Shown here: positions 1-8,126 of the stretch, in pieces | Layout: every line of letters begins with the position of its first letter | Position numbering within the stretch: position 1 is the stretch's first letter | DNA from: Cognatilysobacter terrigena | GTDB lineage: Bacteria > Pseudomonadota > Gammaproteobacteria > Xanthomonadales > Xanthomonadaceae | DNA length: 64,000 nucleotides | Reading direction: 5' to 3' | NCBI RefSeq assembly: GCF_004361065.1 | Contig: NZ_SELT01000004.1 | Location: forward strand, 1 to 64,000 | Program-made: the position numbers and the translations under genes | The notes under the pieces: model-generated | What the model saw: the letters and a program-made list of their open reading frames with translations, nothing else | Told to the model about the DNA's origin: nothing | The model's database searches: none

Positions 1-536
1 GCGCGATGCTCGCGCCGCGCATCGCGACGCGCTCGGGCCATGTCGCCGGCGTGGTGATGCTCGCCGCGCCGGCGCGACGCCTGCTCGACCTGCTGCCGGA
101 GCAGAACCGCTACATCGCGAATCTCGACGGCAATGTCAGCGACGCCGAAAAGACCGCGCTCGCGAAGATCGACAGCGCGATCGCTGCGATCCGCAGCGGC
201 CGTGCACTTGCGCCCACCGACGCCCCGCTCGGCCTGTCTGCCGCGTACTGGCGTTCGATCGACGCGGTCGATCCGCTCGCGGATGCACGCGCACTCAAGC
301 TGCCGATGCTGCTCCTGCAGGGCGGCCGCGACTTCCAGGTCACGAATACCGACTGGGCGCTGTGGCAACAGGCGTTCGGCCACGATCCGCGCGCGACGCT
401 GCATCTGTATCCCGCGCTCGACCACTTGGCGATTACGGGCACCGGCGCATCGACGTTGAAGTCGTACGACGTCCCCGGCCACGTCGATGCGCAGCTCATC
501 AACGACGTCGCCGCGTGGATCGAAGGCCATCGCTGA
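1..536 (+). CDS. alpha/beta hydrolase, C-terminal part (5' end outside window)
   Basis: The reading frame is already open at the left edge (codons from base 3), so the ATG at 6 is probably internal and only the last ~178 residues are present. The visible part fits the C-terminal half of an alpha/beta hydrolase: a strand followed by GGRDFQV, whose Asp would be the acid of the catalytic triad, and about 30 residues later LDHL, whose His would be the base. The nucleophile Ser motif (GxSxG) must lie upstream. The gene ends 3 bp before the next ORF, so the two may be co-transcribed. Substrate cannot be told; bacterial dienelactone hydrolase/esterase-like enzymes look like this. Confidence 0.75.
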   Translation, partial: AMLAPRIATRSGHVAGVVMLAAPARRLLDLLPEQNRYIANLDGNVSDAEKTALAKIDSAIAAIRSGRALAPTDAPLGLSAAYWRSIDAVDPLADARALKLPMLLLQGGRDFQVTNTDWALWQQAFGHDPRATLHLYPALDHLAITGTGASTLKSYDVPGHVDAQLINDVAAWIEGHR

Positions 537-539
537 TCG

Positions 540-1052
540 ATGCTGACCTGTGAGAGCCTGTCGAAGTTCACCTACACGCTGCTCGAGGCAGGCGAGCCGC
601 GCGCGACGATCCGCATGCCCACACGCCCGGCGCAGGTGCGGAATGCGCGGTTCTCGCTGGGTGAGCCGGGCTACGTCATGATCGAAGCGGCGGGCGTCGA
701 GCACCGCGTCGAGTACGAGACGTTCGATTCGCCCGCCGGCGGCGCGCGGCTCTATCGCTTCAAACTGATGCAGGGCGACGCCCGCCGTGCGTCCGCGACG
801 GGGCAGCCGGGTCGCCCGCGCAAGTGGCACATCGAGGCGCCCGGCACGGTCGGGACGCTGGTCGAGCGTCGCGCGTGGTTCGGCCCGATGCACTTCGACC
901 TCGCGAGCGGCACTGGCGCGGTGGGCGCGATTCGCGAAACCACGCGCATGCTGGCGCTGCGTCGCCGCTTCGAGATCGACCTGCCGACGGTCGACGACCT
1001 GCCGCTGCGCGCGTTCCTGTTCTTCCTCGCCGTGAACGCGACCTACCGCTGA
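540..1052 (+). CDS. hypothetical protein, 170 aa
   Basis: Starts with ATG 3 bp after the hydrolase stop, so it probably shares that transcript. There is no signal peptide or membrane segment. The protein alternates short hydrophobic strands with charged turns and ends in a hydrophobic helix (LRAFLFFLAVNATYR). This is compatible with a beta-rich tubby/LURP-one-like fold, but I do not recognise a family with certainty. Codon use matches its neighbours, with GC-rich third positions on this strand, which supports it being real. Confidence 0.6.
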   Translation: MLTCESLSKFTYTLLEAGEPRATIRMPTRPAQVRNARFSLGEPGYVMIEAAGVEHRVEYETFDSPAGGARLYRFKLMQGDARRASATGQPGRPRKWHIEAPGTVGTLVERRAWFGPMHFDLASGTGAVGAIRETTRMLALRRRFEIDLPTVDDLPLRAFLFFLAVNATYR

Positions 1053-1079
1053 CGCTCGCGCGCGCCGAAGCCGCCCGCT

Positions 1080-1085
1080 ACCCTG
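1080..1085 (+). promoter_or_regulatory. -10-like box 5 nt before the D,D-carboxypeptidase ATG
   Basis: TACCCT ends 5 nt before the ATG at 1091, and no Shine-Dalgarno is visible. If it is a -10 element, the transcript would begin at or next to the start codon (leaderless). No convincing -35 is seen. Confidence 0.35.
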
Positions 1086-1090
1086 CCCGC

Positions 1091-1882
1091 ATGCGACCGC
1101 GCCCGACCACGCTCATCAATACGCCCGACGTCGAGCTCTGGCCCGCGCACCTGCTGCGCGCCCGCTCGAACGCTGACGCCCGCACGCTGGCGCGCGCCAC
1201 GCACGTGTTGCGGCGCAAGCGCGACGGCCGCTTCCTGGCGGCGTCGACCTCGGCCGGCATCGAACCGCTTACGTGGAATTGGCACAGCGAAGGGGGCGTC
1301 GACCAGGCGCTGCGCGCACTCGATGCGCCGCCGCGCGGTTCGCATATCGACGATCACGACCTGCCGCTCGCGCGCATCGAACACCGTCTGCATGCGCTGG
1401 GCCTCGATGCCGACGCGTACAGCGAACGCACGGGGCTCGCACTCGTCGCCGAGCCTGCCGCGCTTAGGTTTGCGGGGTTCGACCGCTATCGGCGGCCCCT
1501 GTGGCTCCGCCCCGCCGCGGCGCGCGCTTGGCGCACGATGCACGACGCCGCGCTGCGCGAAGGCATCGTGCTCGAAGCCATCTCGGGTTATCGCAGCCAC
1601 GATTACCAGCTTGGCATCTTCGAACGAAAGCTCGCGCGCGGTCAGACGGTCGACGAGATCCTCACCGTCAACGCGGCGCCCGGCTACAGCGAACACCACG
1701 CCGGCCGCGCGCTGGACATCGCCTCGCCCGGCGAACCGCCCGCGGAAGAATCGTTCGAGCTCACGCCCGCCTTCGAATGGCTGACGGCAAACGCCGGCGC
1801 GTACGGCTTCGTGATGAGCTACCCGCGCGATAACCCGCACGGCATCGTCTACGAGCCTTGGCACTGGTGCCATCGCGGCTGA
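1091..1882 (+). CDS. VanY-type D-alanyl-D-alanine carboxypeptidase
   Basis: Predicted zinc D,D-carboxypeptidase (peptidase M15B, VanY family) that trims the terminal D-Ala from peptidoglycan stem peptides. The C-terminal ~110 residues carry the family pattern: SGYRS near residue 165, SEHHAGRALD near 200-209 (zinc ligands His202 and Asp209) and EPWHWCH near the end (third ligand His258). The frame is open further upstream to 824, but that part lies in the shadow of the preceding gene; ATG 1091 is the first start after it and gives 263 aa. No signal peptide is evident at this start, which is unusual for a cell-wall enzyme, and the N-terminal ~100 residues are unrecognised. Confidence 0.85.
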   Translation: MRPRPTTLINTPDVELWPAHLLRARSNADARTLARATHVLRRKRDGRFLAASTSAGIEPLTWNWHSEGGVDQALRALDAPPRGSHIDDHDLPLARIEHRLHALGLDADAYSERTGLALVAEPAALRFAGFDRYRRPLWLRPAAARAWRTMHDAALREGIVLEAISGYRSHDYQLGIFERKLARGQTVDEILTVNAAPGYSEHHAGRALDIASPGEPPAEESFELTPAFEWLTANAGAYGFVMSYPRDNPHGIVYEPWHWCHRG

Positions 1883-1892
1883 AGCATCGCCC

Positions 1893-2187
1893 ATGGCCGC
1901 CAGCAACGCCCGCATGATTCGCGCGGTGCTGTTCGACTTCGATGCCGTACTGACGACGCATCCGACCGGTTCGTTCACGACGCTCGCTGCACTGTCCGTG
2001 GCGCTCGATCTGCCGGAAGCGCGGATTCGACGCGCCGACGGCACTCGGGATTCATGCCGTGCACTTCGACGACGCGAAGAACGACGTCGACGCGCTCGCG
2101 GATATGTTGTTTACGCGTTTCGGACTCGGCACGGATCTTGTCGAAGGCGTCGAAACACCGCTTTCGATCAGCTCTGCGAACGTTTGA
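1893..2187 (+). pseudogene. decayed HAD-family hydrolase
   Basis: The N-terminal piece (from ATG 1893, or 1914) has the HAD motif I region, AVLFDFDAVLT, with Gly replaced by Ala after DFD. It continues with a normal helix to about 2035. The typical HAD C-terminus (GIHAVHFDDAKNDVDAL, then a tail to TGA at 2185) follows almost at once but in another frame, from 2044. About 100 or more residues normally separate these parts, so an internal deletion with a frameshift has removed motifs II-III. The 3' end overlaps the opposite-strand glycosylase gene by 20 bp. A functional product is unlikely. Confidence 0.75.
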
Positions 2188-2842
2188 CCGGCTTCGCTGC
2201 GGGCGTCGCGAAATCGGCGATTCGCCAGAGGTAGAAGCTCGCGTACGTGCGGTACGGGCCCCATATCTCGCCGCGTTCTGAGAGCGCACGGGGCGGCAAC
2301 ATCGCATCCAGTCCGTCGAGCACCTGCGCGCCCTTGCGAATGCCGAGATCGTCGACCGGCAGCACGTCCGGCCGGCCGAGGCGGAACATCAGCATCATCT
2401 CGACCGTCCAGCGGCCGATGCCGCGGATCGGAACGAGCGCGGCGATGATCGCGTCCTCGTCCATCACCGACATCTGCCGCAGCGTCGGGATTTCACCGTC
2501 GGCTTCGCGACGCGCGAGATCGCGCAGCGCGAGCAGCTTGTTACCGGATACGCCGCAGCCGCGGAGTGTGAGGTCGTCGCAACGGCCGAGCGTGTCGGCG
2601 TGAAGCCGGTCACTCCCGATCGCGGCTTCGACACGTGACACGATCGTTGCCGCGGCCTTGCCCGACAGCTGCTGGTACAGGATCGCGCGCGCCAGCGCAT
2701 CGACCGGATCGAACGGACGTCGCCACTGAACGTTCGCTTCGATCGGCCCGATGCGGCGCATCCACGCGCCGAGTTCGCGATCGACGCGTCGCAGGTGTTT
2801 CGCAGCGGCGTCGACGTCGAAGCCCCGGGACCAGCGCGGCAT
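2168..2842 (-). CDS. DNA-3-methyladenine glycosylase (AlkA-like, HhH-GPD)
   Basis: Base-excision repair glycosylase of the HhH-GPD superfamily that removes alkylated purines. Of its 224 residues, 136-150 (LVPIRGIGRWTVEMM) form the helix-hairpin-helix. It is followed by DVLPVDDLG with the catalytic Asp at about 165, as in AlkA. It lacks the N-terminal AlkA/Ada domain and is short, like the single-domain MAG-type enzymes. The ATG at 2842 lies 2 bp downstream of the stop of the DUF423 gene, so the two form an operon. Its 3' end overlaps the HAD remnant on the other strand. Confidence 0.88.
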   Translation of the reverse strand: MPRWSRGFDVDAAAKHLRRVDRELGAWMRRIGPIEANVQWRRPFDPVDALARAILYQQLSGKAAATIVSRVEAAIGSDRLHADTLGRCDDLTLRGCGVSGNKLLALRDLARREADGEIPTLRQMSVMDEDAIIAALVPIRGIGRWTVEMMLMFRLGRPDVLPVDDLGIRKGAQVLDGLDAMLPPRALSERGEIWGPYRTYASFYLWRIADFATPAAKPVKRSQS

Positions 2843-2844
2843 CG

Positions 2845-3195
2845 TCAGCGCCTCGACGAACGTTCGACCGCGGCGAGCAGCCAGCCGACGATCAGCGTCA
2901 CGCCGCCTGCGGGCGCCAGACGGGTGGGCCAGCCGAGCGCATATGCGCCGACGAGGCTGCCGGAGAACAGCAGCACGCCGAGGACGAACGCGAACTGCGC
3001 GAAGCCGCCGGCGCGCGAACGTCGCGGCGCATAGGCGATCAGCGCAACGCCATGCGCGAGCGCCATCGCCGCTGCGGTGTAGAGCGCATGTTGCGCGTCG
3101 CCGGTCGCGCCGTGCGCCGCGTAAGCCGACAGGCCGACGCCGCAGGCGCCGTAGAGGCCACCGATGACACCAGGCCAGCGCGCGTCACGGCTCAT
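2845..3195 (-). CDS. DUF423 family inner-membrane protein
   Basis: Product of 116 aa with four hydrophobic helices, a GLYGACGVGLSAYAAHG N-terminal segment and a C-terminal helix ending in ERSSRR. This pattern is typical of the small DUF423/YgdD membrane family, whose function is unknown. The start MSRDARW at 3195 was chosen because residues before it in the open frame are Arg/Ser-rich shadow sequence running into the terminator at 3234-3259. It is the first gene of a two-gene operon with the downstream glycosylase (2 bp apart). Confidence 0.8.
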   Translation of the reverse strand: MSRDARWPGVIGGLYGACGVGLSAYAAHGATGDAQHALYTAAAMALAHGVALIAYAPRRSRAGGFAQFAFVLGVLLFSGSLVGAYALGWPTRLAPAGGVTLIVGWLLAAVERSSRR

Positions 3196-3233
3196 GCGAA
3201 CGCCCGCGCGGAACGCACGCGGCGCCCCAACGA

Positions 3234-3259
3234 AAAACGCGCCGCAAGCGGCGCGTTTT
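3234..3259 (-). terminator. Rho-independent terminator of the SRPBCC gene
   Basis: Perfect 11-12 bp stem (AAAACGCGCCGC / GCGGCGCGTTTT) with a tiny loop, starting 15 bp past the minus-strand stop at 3275. A and T tracts flank both sides, so it could work in either direction. Confidence 0.8.
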
Positions 3260-3274
3260 CGATATCGATCGGGC

Positions 3275-4345
3275 TTACTTGACCGCCCACTGGACGGTGA
3301 ACTCGCCCTGGTCGGAGAAGCCGGCATCGATGCCGCCGTTCCAGATCTCGTACGGACGATCGAGCGTGGCGTAACCGTGCGTCAGCGACCAGGCGCGGAT
3401 CGCGTCGCGCAGACGCTGCAGGTTGCCCATGTCGCCCTTGAACGTGGTGCCGACGACCTTGGCGGCGTCGTTGTAGGCGACCTTCACCGGGGTACCCGAG
3501 GTGCTGATGCCTTCGATCTTCTCGCCCGCGCCCGCCTTCTTCACCGGGACGGCGACGTCGAACGAATAGTTCGCCGAACCCTGTTCGTTAGTGATGATGC
3601 GGACCGGGCCGGCCTGCTCGAGACCGTTCGAGGCGATCACCTTCTTGATCCACTCAAGGTTCGAGTTCATCTGACCCTTGATCTTGTCGCGATCGATCGG
3701 CACGACGGCGCCGACGGTCAGCAGCGTTTCGGCCGGACGCTGGCCTAGGGTCGGCAGCGGCGACTTGTACTCGACCGGCAGCTGGCTGTAGTCGATGTTC
3801 GGCACGCCGGCGAGCGCGTTGGTCAGGCGACCGAGACCGAGCTTGATGTCCTCGCCGACGCTGTTGCTCACGTACAGGCCGGCATAGCGCGCGATCGGGT
3901 TGAACCCGTAGTTCACGTCGTAGGTCTGCGTGATCTGCGTATTGCGGCCGCGGTTACCGACCGGCTGCAGGGTGAACTCGCTGCGCTTGTTGCTGCCCGG
4001 CGAATCGGTGGTGATGGCGTAGACGACGCGCTTGTTCGGCTCCGCCTCAGTGATCTCCCAGCTGCCGTTGCCGACGCCGCGGACCTTCGACTGGTAGCTG
4101 ACCTTCGCGCCGACGCCCTCGTCCTTGCCCGAGGTCTGGACGTTAGCCGCCGGATCGTGCAGCAGGATGGGGTTCCAGTCGGTGAAACGACGGGTGTTGT
4201 TGAGCAGGTCGTACGCGATCGCAATCTTGCGATTCGACTGCACCGACTCGGACAGGTGGCGACTGCTGGGCAGGAAAATGCCCACGATCACGAACAGTGC
4301 GAACACGATCGCGATGGAAATCAGGATCTCGAGCAAACGGGTCAT
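3275..4345 (-). CDS. membrane-anchored SRPBCC / GyrI-like effector-binding protein
   Basis: Product of 356 aa. Residues 8-28 form one transmembrane helix. Residues ~35-180 resemble the SRPBCC (polyketide-cyclase/START-like) lipid-binding fold, with the SNRKIAIAYDLLNN opening and the TRRFTDWNP stretch. The C-terminal ~150 residues resemble a GyrI-like/AraC effector-binding domain (EIWNGG...FTVQWAVK ending). The ligand is unknown. The gene stands alone with its own promoter and terminator, directly downstream of the two-component genes that are also on the minus strand. A role in sensing hydrophobic compounds at the membrane is possible but inferred. Confidence 0.75.
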   Translation of the reverse strand: MTRLLEILISIAIVFALFVIVGIFLPSSRHLSESVQSNRKIAIAYDLLNNTRRFTDWNPILLHDPAANVQTSGKDEGVGAKVSYQSKVRGVGNGSWEITEAEPNKRVVYAITTDSPGSNKRSEFTLQPVGNRGRNTQITQTYDVNYGFNPIARYAGLYVSNSVGEDIKLGLGRLTNALAGVPNIDYSQLPVEYKSPLPTLGQRPAETLLTVGAVVPIDRDKIKGQMNSNLEWIKKVIASNGLEQAGPVRIITNEQGSANYSFDVAVPVKKAGAGEKIEGISTSGTPVKVAYNDAAKVVGTTFKGDMGNLQRLRDAIRAWSLTHGYATLDRPYEIWNGGIDAGFSDQGEFTVQWAVK

Positions 4346-4406
4346 TCAGGAGTTCTCCGGGGCCTGGCCCGCGCCACCCGTGGCAGGGCCGAGGCGCAGA
4401 CCGCCA

Positions 4407-4436
4407 ATCGTAGCAAGACAGCGGCACTGGCGTGAA
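4407..4436 (-). promoter_or_regulatory. possible promoter of the SRPBCC gene
   Basis: On the minus strand TTCACG (4436-4431) and TACGAT (4412-4407) are 18 bp apart, about 60 nt before the ATG at 4345. Moderate match to a sigma-70 promoter. Confidence 0.35.
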
Positions 4437-4614
4437 TGTCGTTGAACGCGTGCTGCCCAACGGCGTGAACGACAGCCCGGTTTCGCGATCGGGCTGGCCT
4501 GTGCGCGGCGGTTGACACGTTGCGCTAGGCACGCGGGTTCCACGTCACCGAGGGAAACGCCTTCACGTCGACCCCCGCGTCGCACGACCCCTTACACGGC
4601 GTCGTACGGCCGCT

Positions 4615-4641
4615 TCCGGCCGGACACGGCATCCGGCCGGA
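4615..4641 (-). terminator. possible terminator hairpin after the response regulator
   Basis: Two copies of the self-complementary TCCGGCCGGA, 7 nt apart, can form a 10-bp stem directly after the response-regulator stop (4648). No T-run follows, so termination is uncertain. Confidence 0.35.
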
Positions 4642-4647
4642 CGCCGG

Positions 4648-5310
4648 TCAGACGAGCTGCAGCTCGAACGCCTTCAGCACCGCGCGGGTGCGATCGCGGA
4701 CGCCCAGCTTCGACAGGATGTTCGACACGTGGTTCTTGATCGTGCCTTCGGCCACGCCCAGCGAATTCGCGATTTCCTTGTTCGAGAAGCCGCCCGCCAT
4801 CAGGCGCAGGATCTCGGTCTCGCGCTCGGTGAGGGGATCCGGGCGGTCCAGGCTCACGAAGTCGTTGCGCATGTGCTCCAGGCCGGAGAGGAGGCGCTGG
4901 GTGACCGCCGGCTGCACCAGCGAGCCGCCGTCGGCGACGGTCTGGATGGCGCCGACGAGCTGGTCGAGCGAGACGTCCTTGAGCAGATAGCCCTTGGCGC
5001 CGGCCTTGATGCCCGCGAGCACGAGCTGGTCATCGTCGAAGGTGGTCAGGATGATGGTGGGCGGCAGCTGGCCGAGGCGCGCGAGGGTCTGCAGCGCTTC
5101 CAGGCCGGACATCGCCGGCATGCGCATGTCCATCAGCACGACGTCGGGCTTGACCTGCGGTATCTGGTCGACCGCCTGACGCCCGTCGGACGCCTCGGCG
5201 ACCACGTCGATGCCTTCGGCGAGCGCGAGCAGCGACCGCACGCCCTGGCGGACGAGGGTCTGGTCGTCCACCAGCATCACGCGGATGCGGGCAATGGAGG
5301 GGGCGTTCAT
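4648..5310 (-). CDS. LuxR/NarL-type response regulator (DesR-like)
   Basis: Product of 220 aa. Residues 9-125 are a receiver domain with the acidic pair DD15-16, the phospho-acceptor Asp61 in VLMDMRMP, and Lys in GYLLKD. Residues ~155-215 are a LuxR-type HTH (LTERETEILRLMAGG...SNKEIANSL...GTIKNHVSNILSKL). It overlaps the kinase gene upstream by 4 bp (ATGA), so the pair is translationally coupled and almost certainly cognate. The target genes are unknown; the adjacent downstream membrane SRPBCC gene is a candidate. Confidence 0.92.
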   Translation of the reverse strand: MNAPSIARIRVMLVDDQTLVRQGVRSLLALAEGIDVVAEASDGRQAVDQIPQVKPDVVLMDMRMPAMSGLEALQTLARLGQLPPTIILTTFDDDQLVLAGIKAGAKGYLLKDVSLDQLVGAIQTVADGGSLVQPAVTQRLLSGLEHMRNDFVSLDRPDPLTERETEILRLMAGGFSNKEIANSLGVAEGTIKNHVSNILSKLGVRDRTRAVLKAFELQLV

Positions 5311-6512
5311 GCGGCGACTCCTTCTCGGACGGCCGGGGCGGCCGCGATGGGCAGGACGAGCCGGAGACGGAAGCCGTCGCCCGGGCGGGTATCGATATCG
5401 AGGGTGCCGCCCTGCTGCGCCAGGCGTTCGCGCATGCCGCGCAAGCCGTTGCCCGCGACGAGCAGGTCGGCGCCGCGGCCGTCGTCGCGTGCGGTGACGA
5501 CGATGGCGCCGTTGTCGCGGCGCGCGGCGATCCAGAGGTGGCGCGCGCCCGAATGGCGCACGGCGTTCGTGATGATTTCCTGCGTGCAGCGCAGCAGCAC
5601 ATGCGCGCGCTCGGGATCGTCGATGGTGAGCGGCGACTCGATGTCCATGGCGATGTCGAGCGACGGCACGTTCTCGGCGAGCGGGCGCAGCGCGACGGAC
5701 AGGTCCATCGCCCCGCCCTCGCGCAGCTGGCTCACGGCCTCGCGAACGTCGGTGAGGAGCAGGCGCGCGAGCGTATGCGCCTGCGAAACGTGCTCTTTCG
5801 CGCGGCCTTCGGCGAGGTGGCCCGCAACTTCGAGGTTGAGGCTCAGTGCCGTGAGGTGGTGACCGAGGAGGTCATGCAGTTCGCGGGAGATGCGCGTGCG
5901 TTCGTTGACGCGCGCGCTTTCGGCGAGCAAAAGGCGCGTGGCGCGCAGTTCCGCGTTGAGTCGACGCTGCTCTTCGCGCGCATCGGCCTGCTGGCGCGCG
6001 ATCAGGCTGGTGGCGAAGACGAACACGGAGAAGCCCGTGTAGAGCAGCGACTGCATGAGCGCTTCGAACAGCGGGAAATTGAACCCGTAGACGAAGACAG
6101 GCATCACCGCGAACTGGCTGGCGATCAGCCACGGGATACCAGCGCGCAACGGTAGGAACCAGGGCAACAGGCAGGCCGTCGTCATCAACAACACGCTGCC
6201 GAGGCCATTCCGGCCGTAGTAGCTGACGCCGATCGCGCTCGCGGTCAGGAGCAACAGGCCGACCACGTCGCCGAAACGGGCATGACGCCGCCCAAGGCCC
6301 TGCGACAGCACGAAGTAGCTCACGCCGAACAGGAAATAGACGCCCCAACCCAGCAGTGGCAGGGCACGCGGACCCAGCGCATCGTCGGCCGCGAGATCGT
6401 CGGGCGCCACGTTGGGCCCCAACGACATGTACAGCAACGGCAAGCCGACCATCGCCCAGGTGGCGAGCCCGGAATAGCGCAACAGTCGGGTGTGATTCAG
6501 TTGGACCGGCAT
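5307..6512 (-). CDS. membrane sensor histidine kinase (HisKA_3, DesK-like)
   Basis: Product of 401 aa. Five or six hydrophobic segments lie between residues ~12 and 172 without a sizeable periplasmic domain. A short coiled linker follows, then HisKA_3 with the phosphorylated His213 in RISRELHDLLGHHL, then a HATPase with N-box (EIITNAVRHS) and G-boxes (DDGRGA, GNGLRGMRERL). This layout is that of the DesK family, which senses membrane state. It transfers phosphate to the overlapping downstream regulator. The start has no SD, but TACGAT lies 6 nt before the ATG (see promoter entry). Confidence 0.9.
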   Translation of the reverse strand: MPVQLNHTRLLRYSGLATWAMVGLPLLYMSLGPNVAPDDLAADDALGPRALPLLGWGVYFLFGVSYFVLSQGLGRRHARFGDVVGLLLLTASAIGVSYYGRNGLGSVLLMTTACLLPWFLPLRAGIPWLIASQFAVMPVFVYGFNFPLFEALMQSLLYTGFSVFVFATSLIARQQADAREEQRRLNAELRATRLLLAESARVNERTRISRELHDLLGHHLTALSLNLEVAGHLAEGRAKEHVSQAHTLARLLLTDVREAVSQLREGGAMDLSVALRPLAENVPSLDIAMDIESPLTIDDPERAHVLLRCTQEIITNAVRHSGARHLWIAARRDNGAIVVTARDDGRGADLLVAGNGLRGMRERLAQQGGTLDIDTRPGDGFRLRLVLPIAAAPAVREGVAA

Positions 6513-6518
6513 TGGAGC

Positions 6519-6524
6519 ATCGTA
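6519..6524 (-). promoter_or_regulatory. -10-like box 6 nt before the sensor-kinase ATG
   Basis: Read on the minus strand: TACGAT, 6 nt, then ATG (6512). The spacing would place transcription start at the start codon, i.e. a leaderless message. Confidence 0.4.
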
Positions 6525-6651
6525 CGCCCCGTTTTCGTGACGCCATCCCGCCGAAAGTCATGCCAAGCGGCGCTGGCCCCGCCCGGTCACCGTGCGATAA
6601 TCGCGCGCCGCGCCGCACTGGCGGGCTGCACGACCCCGGGAGCCGGAAAGA

Positions 6652-7254
6652 ATGTCGATCGTCGTCCGCGACGTGCGCGAGCACGAGCTGGATTCCGTCC
6701 TAGCGCTGAACAACGCCGCCGGCCCCGCGATCCTTCCGCTGGATGCGACCCGTCTCCAGCACTTCTACGAAACCGCTGAATACTTCCGCGTCGCCGAGCG
6801 CGACGGCTCGCTCGCGGGCTTCCTGATCGGGATGGGCGATGCGGCCGAGCACGACAGCTCGAACTTCCGCTGGTTCCGCGAGCGCCACTCGGAGTTCTTC
6901 TATATCGACCGCATCGTCGTCGCGAGCCGGCGTCGCGGTGGCGGCGTCGGGCGCGCGTTCTACGCCGACGCGCAGACCTACGCCGAACTGCGCTATCCGC
7001 AGATGGCCTGCGAAGTGCTGATGCAGGGCGGCAACGACCCGGTGCTGCTCTTCCACGGCACGTTCGGCTTCAACGAAGTCGGCCAGCACGTCATGGACGA
7101 AACCGGCCTGCGTGCGTCCATGCTCATGAAGCCGCTCTGCAGCTATGCGTGGGTGCGCGAGACGTATGGGCGCGACCTGCCGCCCGAACCCTGGATCCAC
7201 ACCCCGCGGACGCGCGACGTCGCGCGCACGCGCGCTGCCGGAGGCCGCGTATGA
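6652..7254 (+). CDS. GNAT-family N-acetyltransferase
   Basis: Product of 200 aa. Residues ~5-160 show a GNAT fold: the acyl-CoA binding stretch IDRIVVASRRRGGGVGRAFY (Q/RxxGxG/A-like) near residues 83-103, followed by MACEVLMQGGNDPVLLFHGTFGFNEVG. The acceptor substrate is unknown. Its TGA overlaps the minC ATG (ATGA), so it is the first gene of the min operon. A good -10 (GATAAT, 6596-6601) lies about 50 nt upstream, with no clear -35. The link to cell division is positional only. Confidence 0.85.
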   Translation: MSIVVRDVREHELDSVLALNNAAGPAILPLDATRLQHFYETAEYFRVAERDGSLAGFLIGMGDAAEHDSSNFRWFRERHSEFFYIDRIVVASRRRGGGVGRAFYADAQTYAELRYPQMACEVLMQGGNDPVLLFHGTFGFNEVGQHVMDETGLRASMLMKPLCSYAWVRETYGRDLPPEPWIHTPRTRDVARTRAAGGRV

Positions 7255-8036
7255 GCGCGCAAATGGATTTCGAGCCCGCGGGCGAGCTGAAGATCGGCCA
7301 GGTCGGCATCGCCAACCTGCGCATCCGCACGCTGGACGTCGGCAAGCTTGCAGAGGAAATGCGCGGTCGTGTGCAGCGCGCGCCGAACCTGTTCGCGCGC
7401 GCGGCGGTCGTCATCGACTTCGGCGGATTGACGCGTACACCGGACGTCCCGACCGCGAAAGCGCTCGTCGACGCTTTGCGCGATGCGGGCGTGCTGCCCG
7501 TCGCCCTCGCCTACGGCACCAGCGAGATCGAGGCGTTGTCGCGCGAGCTCGGCCTTCCGCTGCTCGCGAAGTTCCGCGCGCAGTACGAGCGTGCGGGCGA
7601 TGCGCCTGCCGAACCGGCGCCGCCGTCGCGTCGCGAGCGTACACCCGAACCCGAGCCTGCGCCCGCGCCTGCCGCGGTCGCCGCCGCAGCGAATGCAAGT
7701 TCGCAGCCGGGCCTGGTGCAGGCCGCACCCGTGCGTTCCGGTCAGCAGGTCTACGCGGCGGAGCGCGATCTCACCGTGCTCGCGACGGTCGGCGCCGGCG
7801 CGGAAGTGATGGCGGACGGCTCGATCCACATCTACGGCGCACTGCGCGGCCGCGCGCTCGCCGGCGCGCAGGGCTTTGAGCAGGCGCGCATCTTCTGCCG
7901 CGAGTTCCATGCCGAACTCGTCGCGATCGCGGGGCACTACAAGGTGTCCGAAGACATTCCCGCCCATCTGCTCGGCAAGCCCGTGCAGGTGTGGCTCGAT
8001 GGCGGCCAGCTGAAGATCGAAGCGCTGGACGCCTAA
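7251..8036 (+). CDS. minC: septum-site-determining protein MinC
   Basis: Inhibitor of FtsZ polymerisation at the poles. Of its 261 aa, residues ~1-110 are the N-terminal MinC domain, ~120-155 a Pro/Ala/Glu-rich linker, and ~160-261 the beta-helical MinC_C domain that binds MinD (VLATVGAGAEVMADGSIHIYG...LRGRALAGAQG). ATG 7251 overlaps the acetyltransferase stop; a longer open frame (from 7149) would run into that gene, so it was not used. It is followed by minD and minE. Confidence 0.95.
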   Translation: MSAQMDFEPAGELKIGQVGIANLRIRTLDVGKLAEEMRGRVQRAPNLFARAAVVIDFGGLTRTPDVPTAKALVDALRDAGVLPVALAYGTSEIEALSRELGLPLLAKFRAQYERAGDAPAEPAPPSRRERTPEPEPAPAPAAVAAAANASSQPGLVQAAPVRSGQQVYAAERDLTVLATVGAGAEVMADGSIHIYGALRGRALAGAQGFEQARIFCREFHAELVAIAGHYKVSEDIPAHLLGKPVQVWLDGGQLKIEALDA

Positions 8037-8126
8037 TCCGTCACATATCCGCATGCTTTAGGGCATGCTGTCGCCCGCACCGGCATCGCCGGCGGGGACC
8101 TGAGAACGAATCCGGAGGAACCTCAG

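Larger units (their letters stand above)
4346..4647. other. intergenic region, 302 bp
   Basis: Separates the response-regulator stop from the SRPBCC start, both on the minus strand. It holds the candidate promoter at 4407-4436 and the hairpin at 4615-4641. No coding sequence with convincing composition is seen. Confidence 0.6.
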
